This document shows, piece after piece, positions 7,102 through 15,598 of a DNA stretch of 32,785 bases (positions are counted from its first letter, which is position 1; each line of letters begins with the position of its first letter). Source of the DNA: Caulobacter sp. (lineage in GTDB: Bacteria > Pseudomonadota > Alphaproteobacteria > Caulobacterales > Caulobacteraceae). The position numbers were made by a program, and so were the translations under genes. The stretch spans positions 32,001 through 64,785 of the forward strand of contig JAMFTA010000199.1 in the NCBI GenBank assembly GCA_026225565.1, given 5' to 3'. Under the pieces are notes generated by a model. It was not told the DNA's origin. It saw only the letters and a list, made by a program, of their open reading frames with translations, and did not search any database.

Positions 7102-8634
7102 ATGTTCGGTAAACGCAGCTTCGGCACGGCCGACCTGGACGCCCCCGCCCCGCCGCCCCCGGCGGCGGGCGCGGCGATCGCTACGCGCCCCCAGCGCCAG
7201 GATCCCAAGACCGCGCCCAAGGCCGAAACAGCTGAGGGATTCGCCGGTCTTTCCCACGACTCCGACGGCCGTAAACTGTCGCGCAAACCGGCCGACGTGG
7301 CCAAGCGCGCCGAGGACGTCGCCCCCAAGCGCGACGCCATCGCCGAGATCGTGCGCGAGCAGAGCGACTATTACCACGCCACCAAGACCACCATCTACAC
7401 GGCCCTTCTGAACACCATCGACCTGTCGCAACTAGCCCAGCTGGACATCAAGCAGGCCGGCGAGGAGATCCGCGACATCGTCGCCGAACTGGTGGCGATC
7501 AAGAACGTCTCCATGTCCGCCACCGAGCAGGACCACCTGGTTCAGGACATTATCAACGACGTCTTGGGCTATGGGCCGCTGGAGCCCCTCCTGGCCCGCG
7601 ACGACATCGCCGACATCATGGTCAACGGCGCCCACCGGGTGTTCATCGAAGTGGGCGGCAAGGTGCAGCTGACCAACGTCCGCTTCCGCGACAATCAGCA
7701 GCTGATGAACATCTGCCAGCGGATCGTCAGCCAGGTGGGACGGCGGGTGGATGAAAGCTCCCCCATCTGCGACGCCCGTCTGCCCGATGGCTCGCGGGTC
7801 AACGTCATCGCTCCGCCGCTCTCTTTGGATGGCCCGACCCTGACCATCCGGAAGTTCAAAAAAGACAAGCTGACCATGGGCAATCTGGTGCAATGGGGCT
7901 CCATCAGTCCCGAGGGCGCCAAGGTCTTGGGCATCATCGGCGCCTCGCGCTGCAACGTCTTGATCTCGGGCGGCACGGGCTCGGGCAAGACCACGCTCCT
8001 CAACTGCCTGACCGCCTACATCGACCCTGCCGAACGGGTGGTGACCTGCGAGGACGCCGCCGAACTGCAGCTGCAGCAGCCCCATGTGGTGCGCCTGGAA
8101 ACCCGGCCGCCCAATTTGGAGGGCTCGGGCCAGATCACCATGCGGGACCTGGTCAAGAACTGCCTGCGGATGCGGCCCGAGCGGATCATCGTCGGCGAAG
8201 TGCGGGGCCCCGAGGCCTTCGACCTCCTGCAAGCCATGAACACCGGCCACGACGGCTCCATGGGCACGCTGCACGCCAACTCCCCCCGCGAAGCCGTGTC
8301 GCGGATGGAATCCATGATCACCATGGGCGGCTATGGCCTGCCGTCCAAGACCATCCGCGAGATGATCTCCGGCTCCATCGACGTAATCGTGCAGGCGGCG
8401 CGTCTGCGCGACGGCTCGCGCCGCATCACCCACATCACCGAGGTCTTGGGCCTGGAAGGCGATGTAGTCATCACCCAGGATCTATTCATCTATGACATCA
8501 CCGGCGAGGACGCCCAGGGCGGGGTGGTCGGCCGCCATCGCTCCACCGGCATCGCCCGCCCCCGCTTTTGGGACCGCGCCCGCTATTACGGCCTGGAGCG
8601 CGAGTTGGCGGACGCTTTGGACGCGTCGGAGTAG
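7102..8634 (+). CDS. cpaF: Flp pilus secretion ATPase CpaF/TadA
   Basis: Hexameric cytoplasmic ATPase of the VirB11/TadA group that drives pilus extension and, in Tad systems, retraction. It has 510 residues: a Pro/Ala-rich variable N-terminus (1-80), a helical N-terminal domain with the family block [20 protein letters not shown] (about 150-170), and the ATPase core. The core shows Walker [10 protein letters not shown] (about 290-298), the Asp box near [14 protein letters not shown], Walker [14 protein letters not shown] (about 362) and the histidine box [11 protein letters not shown] (about 388). It is full length. It starts 7 nt after cpaE and ends 3 nt before tadB. Confidence 0.96.
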   Translation: MFGKRSFGTADLDAPAPPPPAAGAAIATRPQRQDPKTAPKAETAEGFAGLSHDSDGRKLSRKPADVAKRAEDVAPKRDAIAEIVREQSDYYHATKTTIYTALLNTIDLSQLAQLDIKQAGEEIRDIVAELVAIKNVSMSATEQDHLVQDIINDVLGYGPLEPLLARDDIADIMVNGAHRVFIEVGGKVQLTNVRFRDNQQLMNICQRIVSQVGRRVDESSPICDARLPDGSRVNVIAPPLSLDGPTLTIRKFKKDKLTMGNLVQWGSISPEGAKVLGIIGASRCNVLISGGTGSGKTTLLNCLTAYIDPAERVVTCEDAAELQLQQPHVVRLETRPPNLEGSGQITMRDLVKNCLRMRPERIIVGEVRGPEAFDLLQAMNTGHDGSMGTLHANSPREAVSRMESMITMGGYGLPSKTIREMISGSIDVIVQAARLRDGSRRITHITEVLGLEGDVVITQDLFIYDITGEDAQGGVVGRHRSTGIARPRFWDRARYYGLERELADALDASE

Positions 8635-8637
8635 GCG

Positions 8638-9618
8638 ATGGACGCCCTCACCCTGATCCTGATCGCCTTTATGGGCTTTGTGGTGGTGGCGGGCCTCGGC
8701 TTCGTCTTCGCCGGCGGCGAAAACGGGGCGGCCCCAATCAAACGGCTGCAGTCGGTCACCGGCGCCGTCAAAAGCGACCAGCCGCGCACCCGCAACGCGG
8801 TCGAGGTCGCGGGCGTTCGCCGCAAGCAGATCGTGCAGACCCTGAGGGCGGCGGAAAAGCAGGAGCGCAAGGCCAAGCTCACCACCGAATCCCGCCTGCG
8901 TCAGGCCGGCTTGAAGGTTTCCGTCCGCACCTTTTGGATCGTTTGCGCGGTCTTGGGCGTCGTCGCCATGCTGCTCGCCGTGGTGTTCAGGGCGCCGTTG
9001 ATCGCGGGCGTGGGCATAGGGTTCGCGGCGGGCTTCGGCCTGCCCCGCTGGGTGCTGGGTTTCCTGATCAAGCGCCGCACTAAGAAATTCACCGAGGAGT
9101 TCCCCAACGCCACCGATGTCATCGTGCGGGGGATCAAGTCCGGTCTTCCCGTCAACGATTGCCTGAAGATTATCGGGCGGGAAAGCTCAGAGCCCCTGGG
9201 CAGCGAGTTTCGTCAGTTGGTGGAATCGGCGGCCATGGGCCTGACCCTCGAACAGGCGCTGGAAAAGATGTACGAGCGGATGCCCACCTCAGAAGTGCGC
9301 TTCTTCGCCATCGTGCTGTCGATTCAAGCCAAGACCGGCGGCAATCTGGCCGAGGCCCTGGGCAACCTGTCGGCCGTCCTGCGGGCGCGAAAATTGATGG
9401 TGGAGAAGATCAAGGCCATGTCCGGCGAAGCGGTGGCCTCGGCCTTCATCATCGGCTCCCTGCCGCCGGGCGTTATGGGGCTGATCTTCGTCTCGAGCCC
9501 CAAATACATGATGCCGTTGTTCACCGATCCTCGCGGTCACCTGATGCTGATCGGTGCGGCGATGTGGATGGCAACCGGCGTCTTCGTGATGAAACGCATG
9601 ATCAACTTCAAGTTCTGA
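8638..9618 (+). CDS. tadB: Inner-membrane platform protein TadB (CpaG)
   Basis: First of two polytopic membrane proteins on which the ATPase acts; 326 residues. An N-terminal helix (5-27), a charged linker, two helices near 100-140 and a T2SSF/GspF domain at about 150-290 are seen. The domain has EEFPNATDVIVRGIKSGLPV, ESAAMGLTLEQALEKMYERMP and KTGGNLAEALGNLSAVLR, with C-terminal helices after it. It is adjacent to cpaF (3-nt gap) and to its partner tadC (7-nt gap). In Caulobacter nomenclature it would be cpaG. Confidence 0.93.
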   Translation: MDALTLILIAFMGFVVVAGLGFVFAGGENGAAPIKRLQSVTGAVKSDQPRTRNAVEVAGVRRKQIVQTLRAAEKQERKAKLTTESRLRQAGLKVSVRTFWIVCAVLGVVAMLLAVVFRAPLIAGVGIGFAAGFGLPRWVLGFLIKRRTKKFTEEFPNATDVIVRGIKSGLPVNDCLKIIGRESSEPLGSEFRQLVESAAMGLTLEQALEKMYERMPTSEVRFFAIVLSIQAKTGGNLAEALGNLSAVLRARKLMVEKIKAMSGEAVASAFIIGSLPPGVMGLIFVSSPKYMMPLFTDPRGHLMLIGAAMWMATGVFVMKRMINFKF

Positions 9619-9625
9619 GGCGATC

Positions 9626-10633
9626 ATGGATATTATCGACACCCTCACCGATCCAGCCAATGTCGTCATGGGCGTCGTGGGCGTCTTGTCGTTCGCCACC
9701 ATCTACACCCTCGCCGCGCCGATGTTCAGCGCCGACAAGCTCGGGGCTCGGATGAAGTCGGTGGCCAACCGTCGCGAGGAACTGCGCCGGCGCTCCCGCC
9801 AACAGATCGTCGGCGCCCCATCGACCCTGCGCCACACCGATGGGGGGATGATCAAGAAGATCGTCGACCGGCTGGATTTGAAACGACTGCTGGAAGATCC
9901 CAAGGTGGCCGACAAGCTGGCCCAGGCCGGCTATCGCGGCTCTCGCCCCATGACCATCTTCTATTTCTGTCGGCTGGTGATGCCCTTCGTCCTGGCCATC
10001 GTCACGGCGATCTACATCTACGGGATCAACGGCTTTAACATGCCGCCGATGATGAAGTTGACCACCGTCTTCGGCGGCTTGGCGGCGGGCTTCTACGGCC
10101 CCAACATCTTCCTGCAGAACCGGGCGTCTAAGCGCCGCGAATCCATCGTCGGCGCCTTTCCCGACGCCCTGGATCTGCTCCTGATCTGCGTCGAGGCCGG
10201 CATGTCCATCGAGGCGGCCATCCAGAAGGTGGCCGGGGAGATCGGCACGCGATCCATCGAACTGGCCGAAGAATTGACCCTGCTCACCGCCGAGCTGTCT
10301 TACCTGCCTGAGCGCCGACAGGCTTATGACGGCCTGTCGCGCCGCACCAATCATCCGGGGATCAAGGCGGTGGCCACGGCGATGATCCAGGCCGAACGCT
10401 ATGGCACCCCGCTCGGCCAGGCCCTGCGCATCATGGCCAAGGAGAACCGCGACATGCGGATCGCCTCGGCGGAAAAGAAGGCGGCGCAACTGCCAGCCAA
10501 GCTGACCGTGCCGATGATCCTCTTCTTCCTGCCAGTGTTGTTCGTGGTGATCCTGGGGCCGGCGGGGATGAATATCTCCGACACTTTCAACCACAGGGGC
10601 GCGCAGAACCAGGACCACTCGGTCCGACACTAG
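9626..10633 (+). CDS. tadC: Inner-membrane platform protein TadC (CpaH)
   Basis: Second T2SSF-domain membrane protein of the Tad platform, 335 residues. Helices lie near 12-32, 110-135 and 140-158. The GspF-like domain (about 175-300) has FPDALDLLLICVEAGMSIEAA, ELTLLTAELSYLPERRQAYD, GTPLGQALRIMAKENRDMR and EKKAAQLPAKLTVPMILFFLP, which match TadC closely, and a final helix follows. It is the last pilus gene here: tadD, tadE, tadF and tadG do not follow. No T-rich hairpin is seen in the 71-nt gap to the next gene, so read-through is possible. Confidence 0.93.
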   Translation: MDIIDTLTDPANVVMGVVGVLSFATIYTLAAPMFSADKLGARMKSVANRREELRRRSRQQIVGAPSTLRHTDGGMIKKIVDRLDLKRLLEDPKVADKLAQAGYRGSRPMTIFYFCRLVMPFVLAIVTAIYIYGINGFNMPPMMKLTTVFGGLAAGFYGPNIFLQNRASKRRESIVGAFPDALDLLLICVEAGMSIEAAIQKVAGEIGTRSIELAEELTLLTAELSYLPERRQAYDGLSRRTNHPGIKAVATAMIQAERYGTPLGQALRIMAKENRDMRIASAEKKAAQLPAKLTVPMILFFLPVLFVVILGPAGMNISDTFNHRGAQNQDHSVRH

Positions 10634-10704
10634 GATCGAACTTCCGCCACATGCTTTAAGACAGCGCCGAGGGAATGTTTTCGCCCGTCAACCGGTGAGG
10701 CGCT

Positions 10705-11871
10705 ATGTTTGGATTACCGAAGGGCCGCGGGATGGTGCGCGAGGCGGTCGGTCCGCCCCTGATCTTCTCAGAAGCCTTCGCGGTGATCTTCCTGGGCGTC
10801 ATCGCCCTCAACATCGTCGGCGTGATACCCGTGCTCCTGGGCGCCCTGCAGGACGAGCATCGGCTGGGGGCCTCCGGCATCGGCGTCACCGCCATGCTGG
10901 AACTCCTTTCGATGGGGATCAGCACCGGCCTGTGCGGCGCCCTCCTGCCGGCCGCGCACATGCGCGCCATCGGCGTTGTCTCCTTGCTCGCTTTGGCCGC
11001 GGCGCACATGGCCACCATGGCGGCTTCCGGTGTCGGGGTGATGGAGGTGCGGACAGCCGCCGGCGCGCCCGAGGGGGTGCTCCTTTGGATCACCGTCGGC
11101 ATGATCGCCCGCTCGCGCACGCCGGAGCGCTGGTCGGGGGTCTTCTTCACCGGCCAGGGCGTGGCGCAGCTGATCCTTGCCGGCGTATTCTGGCTATGGA
11201 TGGGCCGCTTTGGCGCCAACGGCGGGTTTCTGATCCTCGGATTGACTACACTTGTGGCCGTGCCGATCGCCCTTTTGGCCCCCTCGCGCTACAAGGCGCT
11301 GGCCCAGTCCGAGGGTTTGCGCGGGGCGCCGCCCCTGCGTGGATGGATCGCCCTTTTGGCCACCGTGGTGCTGATCGCCGCCAACGGGGCGGTGTCGGTC
11401 TATCTGGAGCCGCTGGGCCGTCAAATCGGACTATCGGCGAGGATCGTGCGCCTCTCCTTGTTCGTCTCCCTGGTGGCCCAGGTGGCGGGCGGCGTTCTGG
11501 CCACCCTGATCGCCGGAAAAGTGAAATATATCCGGGTGTTCGCCACCTGTGTCATCGCCTATCTGATTGCCTGGACGGTGTATGGCTTTGGCAGCCACGC
11601 CTGGATGTTCGTCTCCGCCTCGGCGCTCGCCGGCCTCACCACCCTCTTGCTCGGCCCCTTCCTCACCCCGATGATCATCCAGGCCGACCCCACCCGGCGC
11701 GCCGCCATGCAAGGCGCTGGCGCGCAAATTCTCGGCGGCGCCACCGGCCCGCTGCTGGCTGCCTTCCTGGTCAGCGACAGCGACGCGCGGGGCGTTTTGG
11801 TCTTGGGCGTCGGCGCGCTTCTGCTAGGCTTTGGCATGGTCTTCGCCCTCTACCTCACCAATAAGAAATGA
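10705..11871 (+). CDS. Major facilitator superfamily transporter, substrate unknown
   Basis: Polytopic membrane protein of 388 residues with about 12 hydrophobic helices, typical of a secondary transporter. A GGTGAGG ribosome-binding site at 10694-10700 supports ATG 10705. The second half begins after a charged loop (LAPSRYKALAQSEGLRG, about residue 190-210). I see no motif that gives a substrate. Its TGA overlaps the ATG of the ABC ATPase gene (ATGA at 11868-11871), which in turn overlaps the permease/binding-protein gene, so the three are probably translated together. It could export what the ABC system imports, or carry a related solute. The family call is firm and the function open. Confidence 0.82.
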   Translation: MFGLPKGRGMVREAVGPPLIFSEAFAVIFLGVIALNIVGVIPVLLGALQDEHRLGASGIGVTAMLELLSMGISTGLCGALLPAAHMRAIGVVSLLALAAAHMATMAASGVGVMEVRTAAGAPEGVLLWITVGMIARSRTPERWSGVFFTGQGVAQLILAGVFWLWMGRFGANGGFLILGLTTLVAVPIALLAPSRYKALAQSEGLRGAPPLRGWIALLATVVLIAANGAVSVYLEPLGRQIGLSARIVRLSLFVSLVAQVAGGVLATLIAGKVKYIRVFATCVIAYLIAWTVYGFGSHAWMFVSASALAGLTTLLLGPFLTPMIIQADPTRRAAMQGAGAQILGGATGPLLAAFLVSDSDARGVLVLGVGALLLGFGMVFALYLTNKK

Positions 11872-12647
11872 TCCGCATCGCCGGCGTCCGCAAGACCTTC
11901 GACGGCGGCGCCGTGGCGGTGGACGACGTGACCCTGGCGATCGCCAAGGGAGAGTTTCGCGTTGTCGTCGGCGCCTCCGGCTCGGGCAAGACCACCCTTC
12001 TGAAAATCATCAACCGCTTGATCGAGCCTGACGCGGGGTCGGTGACGGTGGACGGGCGACCCGTCGCCGAAGGGCCCGCGCCGCAGCTCCGCCGCCGCAT
12101 CGGCTACGCCTTTCAAGGGGTGGGGCTGTTTCCCCACCTGACGGTCGCGGAGAACATCGGCGTCACCCCCAAACTTCTGGGCTGGCAGCCGGCGGCGGTC
12201 GCGGCGCGGGTGGATGAGCTGTTGGACCTGGTCGCCCTGCCGCGCGCTTTTGCGACGCGCCGGCCGGACGCCCTGTCGGGTGGACAGCGCCAGAGGGTCG
12301 GCCTCGCCCGGGCGCTGGCCGCCAAGCCTGAGGTTGTGCTGCTGGACGAGCCGTTCGGGGCGCTGGACGCCGTCACCCGCGACACCTTGGGGCGGGACTA
12401 TCGCCAGATCCATGAGACCCTGGGCCTCACCACCGTGATGATCACCCACGACATGATGGAGGCGTTGCTGTTGGCGGACCGGATCGCCGTAATGCGGGGC
12501 GGGCGGATCCTGGCCGACAGCGCGCCAGGAGATTTCCTCGCCGGCCACCCCGACCCCTATGTGCGCGAGCTGGTCGACACCCCGCGCCGTCAGGCGGAAC
12601 GGGTGGCGGCCTTGGCGGCCCAAAGCAGAGGCATGGGCGCGGCATGA
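11868..12647 (+). CDS. ABC transporter ATP-binding protein, quaternary-amine/OpuC type
   Basis: Cytoplasmic ATPase subunit of 259 residues. Walker A GASGSGKTT (35-43), a Q-loop in GYAFQGVGLFPHLTVAENI, the ABC signature LSGGQRQRVGLARAL (about 135), Walker B VVLLDEPFGALDAVTR (about 155) and the switch histidine in VMITHDMMEALLLADRI are all present. The ENIGVTPKLLGW stretch and the EALLLADRIAVMRGG end resemble the ProV/OpuCA/OsmV group of betaine, choline and carnitine importers. It lacks the C-terminal CBS domains that many OpuCA proteins have. It overlaps its neighbours by 4 nt on both sides. Confidence 0.9.
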   Translation: MIRIAGVRKTFDGGAVAVDDVTLAIAKGEFRVVVGASGSGKTTLLKIINRLIEPDAGSVTVDGRPVAEGPAPQLRRRIGYAFQGVGLFPHLTVAENIGVTPKLLGWQPAAVAARVDELLDLVALPRAFATRRPDALSGGQRQRVGLARALAAKPEVVLLDEPFGALDAVTRDTLGRDYRQIHETLGLTTVMITHDMMEALLLADRIAVMRGGRILADSAPGDFLAGHPDPYVRELVDTPRRQAERVAALAAQSRGMGAA

Positions 12648-14200
12648 GCGAGCAGATCGCCGCCGCACTCCACCTCCTGCCCACCTACCTCGGTTGGCAC
12701 GTGGTGCTCAGCGGCGCTGCCCTCGGGCTCGGTCTCTCGATCAGCGCGCCCTTGGCGGTGCTTTCGGCCCGCAGCGCCGCAGTGCGCTGGCCGGTGCTGG
12801 CGGCGGCGGGCCTGATCCAGACCGTTCCCTCCCTCGCCCTCCTGGCCCTCTTCTATCCCCTATTGTTGGCCCTCTCGGCCCTGACCAAGAGCGTGGTCGG
12901 GTATGGATTTCCGGCCCTCGGCTTTCTGCCCTCGCTCCTGGCGCTTAGCCTCTATTCCATGTTGCCCATGCTGAGAAACGGGGTGACGAGCCTCACCAGC
13001 GTCGATCCGGCGGTGGTGGAGGCGGCCAAGGGCGTCGGCATGACCGACCGCCAGCGCCTGTGGCAGGTGGAGGCGCCCCTGGCCGCGCCGGTGGCCATGG
13101 CCGGGGTCCGCACGGCGGCGGTCTGGGTGATCGGCACGGCGACCCTGGCCACCTCGGTCGGGCAGACTTCCCTCGGGGACTACATCTTCTCCGGTCTGCA
13201 GACGGAAAACTGGGTGCTGGTGCTGTTCGGCTGCGCCGCCTCCGCCGGGCTGGCCTTCGTGGTCGATCAGTTGCTTGGCTTGATCGAGACCGGCCTGGCC
13301 CGTCGCCGCAAGGCGCCCATGCTGATCGGTCTTGGCCTGTTGGCGGGGGGATTCGTGCTGGCCTGCGCGCCGATCCTGATCGCCGCGGCCAAGCCGCCTG
13401 GCTATGTGGTCGGGGCGAAGAACTTTTCCGAGCAATATATCCTCGCCGACCTGATGGGCGACCGGCTAGAGGCTGCTGGCGCGCGGGTGACCCACAAGAG
13501 CGATCTCGGCTCGGTCATCGCCTTTCGCGCCCTCGCCGCCAATGAGATCGACGCCTATGTGGACTATTCGGGCACCCTTTGGACCGCGGTGCTGGGCCGC
13601 AAGGACACCCCGCCCCGCGCCCAATTGCTGGCGCAGATGACCCGCGAGCTGAAGGCGAGATACGGGGTGGAGGTGTTGGGACCGCTCGGTTTCGAAAACG
13701 CCTACGCCCTGGCCATGCGCCGCAGCGAAGCGGAGAGGCTGGGGATCGTCTCCATCGCCGATCTTTCCGTCCACGCGCCGGAGCTGACCCTGGGGTCGGA
13801 CCTGGAATTCCTTTCGCGTATCGAATGGCGCGGTCTGCAAGGGGCCTATGGGTTGCGGTTCCGGGCCGAGCGCCAGTTCCAGCCGACCTTCATGTATAAG
13901 GCGGTGACGGGCGGCGAGGCGGATGTGATCTCCGCCTTCTCGTCCGACGGGCGGATCGCGGCGGACGATCTGGTGGTGCTGACCGATCCCAAGGGGGCGA
14001 TTCCGCCTTACGACGCGGTGGTGCTGATCGCGCCCAAGCGCGCCCAGGATCGGCGGTTCCGCGGGGCTCTGCAGCCATTGATCGGGCGTATTTCGGTGCA
14101 GGCGATGCGCCAGGCCAATCTGACGGTGGATCGCGACACGGAGAAGCGCTCTCCGGCCGAAGCGGCCCGCGCCCTAGCCCAGGCCATCGGCGCCCGCTAA
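12644..14200 (+). CDS. Fused ABC permease and substrate-binding protein, OpuC/OsmF/EgtUBC-like
   Basis: One 518-residue chain joins two subunits of a betaine-type importer. Residues 1-225 form a permease with the family coupling region TSVDPAVVEAAKGVGMTDRQRLWQ-type block and at least five helices; another helix (about 227-247) leads to a periplasmic binding domain (about 250-518). The domain opens with YVVGAKNFSEQYILADLMGD and has AYVDYSGTLWTAVLG, SDLEFLSRIEWRGLQGAYGL and DVISAFSSDGRIAADDLVVL, matching the type II binding proteins for glycine betaine, choline, carnitine and ergothioneine. Such fusions are known (for example BilEB- or EgtUBC-like proteins). The ligand cannot be told from sequence by eye. 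It pairs with the ATPase at 11868. Confidence 0.9.
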   Translation: MSEQIAAALHLLPTYLGWHVVLSGAALGLGLSISAPLAVLSARSAAVRWPVLAAAGLIQTVPSLALLALFYPLLLALSALTKSVVGYGFPALGFLPSLLALSLYSMLPMLRNGVTSLTSVDPAVVEAAKGVGMTDRQRLWQVEAPLAAPVAMAGVRTAAVWVIGTATLATSVGQTSLGDYIFSGLQTENWVLVLFGCAASAGLAFVVDQLLGLIETGLARRRKAPMLIGLGLLAGGFVLACAPILIAAAKPPGYVVGAKNFSEQYILADLMGDRLEAAGARVTHKSDLGSVIAFRALAANEIDAYVDYSGTLWTAVLGRKDTPPRAQLLAQMTRELKARYGVEVLGPLGFENAYALAMRRSEAERLGIVSIADLSVHAPELTLGSDLEFLSRIEWRGLQGAYGLRFRAERQFQPTFMYKAVTGGEADVISAFSSDGRIAADDLVVLTDPKGAIPPYDAVVLIAPKRAQDRRFRGALQPLIGRISVQAMRQANLTVDRDTEKRSPAEAARALAQAIGAR

Positions 14201-14269
14201 ATGTCGCAGGACGAGCCCAGGCTCGTCGCAGTCAATGCTGGATTAAGCTTGTTGGCCTAATTTGCGCCC

Positions 14270-14656
14270 ATGGATTTCTCGGAACCTTCGCCCATGGGCA
14301 TCGAGGTTGACGGCAAGGCTGGCGAAGGCGGGTCGATGGACCTTCGCCGGGCTAAGCGTCATCGCGCCCTTTTGGGGGGCAAGCTCGTCTATGGGGACGG
14401 GGCCTTCACCGTCGATTGCATCGTGCGCGACCTATCGCTGACCGGGGCCAGGGTGTCGGTGCCCGAGGGACTGGGCGTGCCCGATCTGGTCTACTTCCTG
14501 GAGCTGCGCTCGGCCACCGCCTATGAAGCCCGGGTGATCTGGAAGCGATATCCCCTCTTGGGGCTGGAATTCATCGAACGGTATGACATCGAGCATCCCA
14601 CCAATCCGTCGATGGTCACCCTGAAGCGCCTTTGGACCGAAGGTCAGCAGCGCTGA
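14270..14656 (+). CDS. PilZ-domain protein, putative cyclic-di-GMP receptor
   Basis: Small cytoplasmic protein of 128 residues with a single PilZ domain: an Arg-rich start RRAKRHR (about 26-32) and the second c-di-GMP motif DLSLTGARV (Asp54, Ser56, Gly59), then a beta-barrel that includes VYFLELRSATAYEARVIWKRYPLLGLEF. Both binding motifs look usable. ATGs at 14270, 14294 and 14336 are all in frame and none has a clear ribosome-binding site. The domain itself begins just after 14336, so the true start may be there. It stands alone between the transporter operon and a TetR gene. A link to the nearby pilus locus is possible, since c-di-GMP controls pili and holdfast in Caulobacterales, but is not shown. 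Confidence 0.82.
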   Translation: MDFSEPSPMGIEVDGKAGEGGSMDLRRAKRHRALLGGKLVYGDGAFTVDCIVRDLSLTGARVSVPEGLGVPDLVYFLELRSATAYEARVIWKRYPLLGLEFIERYDIEHPTNPSMVTLKRLWTEGQQR

Positions 14657-14702
14657 CCGAAGGCGCGGAATCGACCGCCGCGTCAATTTCTACCCCATGA
14701 TT

Positions 14703-14732
14703 CGGCAAGGGCCGCCGGCCGAACTCTTGCCG
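14703..14732. other. Hairpin in the PilZ-TetR spacer
   Basis: A 7-bp perfect stem (CGGCAAG 14703-14709, CTTGCCG 14726-14732) encloses a loop with a smaller GGCC/GGCC pairing. It is 47 nt after the PilZ stop and has no T-tract. It may end the PilZ transcript in a factor-dependent way or serve the next promoter. Confidence 0.3.
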
Positions 14733-14781
14733 AGCCGCGTGGATTAGGCGCATTTCTGGCGGATGATATCGATTTCAATCT

Positions 14782-14807
14782 CTGGCGCCCAGCCTCCTGG
14801 CGCCCAG
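14782..14807 (+). promoter_or_regulatory. Tandem 11-bp repeat just upstream of the TetR-type gene
   Basis: CTGGCGCCCAG occurs twice (14782-14792 and 14797-14807), 15 bp apart centre to centre; each copy is nearly palindromic. The second ends 10 nt before ATG 14818. TetR-type regulators often bind near-palindromes over their own promoter, so this could be an autoregulatory operator. It lies very close to the start codon, which would suit a short-leader promoter or the start at 14836. Confidence 0.35.
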
Positions 14808-14817
14808 TCGGCCCTCA

Positions 14818-15483
14818 ATGCGGCGACCGCCGATCATGTCTGAAGCGCAGGTCATCGCCCTCAATCCCGGCCCCCTCAATCCTGGCAGGCGGGCGCAGAC
14901 CAAGGCCGCCAACCGGCTGGCCATCCTGGAGGCCGCGCGCGGGGTGTTCAGCGAGATGGGCTATGAGGCCACACCCGTGCGCGACATCATCCGCCGCAGC
15001 GGCCTGTCGGTCGGCGCCTTCTATAACTACTACCGCTCCAAGGAAGAGGTCTATCAGGCCCTGGCCGACGACGGCGCCCATCGGTTTCGGCTGATCCTGC
15101 GCGCCGAATATGAGAAGGCGGGGGACTTCCACGGCTTCCTGCGCGCCGCCCTCTTCGCCTTCTTCAGCTTTCAGGTGAGCGAGCATGAAGCCTGGCAGAC
15201 CCAGCGCCCCAGCGGCGAGCGCCTGCATCCGCAGATCCGCGTGGAGACTCCCGAACAGTTCGCGGTATTCGAGGAGGTGAAGGCGCTCCTGGTCGATCGC
15301 ATCGCCCGGGGGCTCGCCCCCAAGGTGGACGCTGATTATCTCACCGCCGCCTGCATTGGCGTCGCCCGCGAATTGAGCGACCGGATGCTGGCCCGCCGGC
15401 CCATCGATGTGGAGGCGACGACGCAGTTCGCCTTGCTGATGATCAAAGGCGGTCTGGACGCCTTGCCCCGCCTGGGCGACTGA
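14818..15483 (+). CDS. TetR/AcrR-family transcriptional regulator
   Basis: DNA-binding repressor of 221 residues. The TetR helix-turn-helix is clear at about 34-78 (AILEAARGVFSEMGYEATPV, then IIRRSGLSVGAFYNYYRSKEEVYQAL). The C-terminal ligand domain (about 85-221) is alpha-helical and not recognised as a special subfamily. An ATG at 14836 (MSEAQ) is an equally good start; neither has an evident ribosome-binding site. It has no obvious target gene beside it: the next gene is convergent, and the previous one is separated by 161 nt with hairpins. The tandem repeat upstream suggests self-control. Confidence 0.9.
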   Translation: MRRPPIMSEAQVIALNPGPLNPGRRAQTKAANRLAILEAARGVFSEMGYEATPVRDIIRRSGLSVGAFYNYYRSKEEVYQALADDGAHRFRLILRAEYEKAGDFHGFLRAALFAFFSFQVSEHEAWQTQRPSGERLHPQIRVETPEQFAVFEEVKALLVDRIARGLAPKVDADYLTAACIGVARELSDRMLARRPIDVEATTQFALLMIKGGLDALPRLGD

Positions 15484-15500
15484 ACCGCAGATCGCATCGA

Positions 15501-15527
15501 GCCCCCTCTCCACGCGGGAGAGAGGGC
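15501..15527 (+). terminator. Hairpin after the TetR-type gene
   Basis: Stem GCCC-C-CTCTCC / GGAGAG-A-GGGC with one internal mismatch and a 5-nt loop, 18 nt after the stop codon. There is no T-tract, so it is a possible factor-dependent terminator or 3' mRNA end. Confidence 0.4.
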
Positions 15528-15553
15528 GAAAGGCTCTAAATCATAGAGGTGGA

Positions 15554-15597
15554 GCATTTTCGGGCGGCGAGCCCGCATCCGGTTCGCCTGAAAATGC
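15554..15597. repeat. Palindromic intergenic unit (REP-like)
   Basis: Arms GCATTTTC-G-GGCG (15554-15566) and CGCC-T-GAAAATGC (15585-15597) pair over 13 positions with one G-T wobble and an 18-nt loop. It fills the space between convergent genes and ends 1 nt before the stop codon of the minus-strand gene. The CCGGTTCGCCTGAAAATG side resembles palindromic intergenic elements that I recall as common in alphaproteobacterial genomes; a single copy is seen here. It could act as a two-way terminator. Confidence 0.45.
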
Positions 15598-15598
15598 C

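Noticed and set aside
6111-7340. 409-codon minus-strand frame across cpaE/cpaF
   Set aside because: A mirror of strong codon bias in cpaE and cpaF; no recognisable domain.
14210-14227. GACGAGC/GCTCGTC hairpin 10 nt after the ABC fusion gene
   Set aside because: A 4-nt loop and no T-tract; it may be a factor-dependent end but is too weak to list as a terminator.
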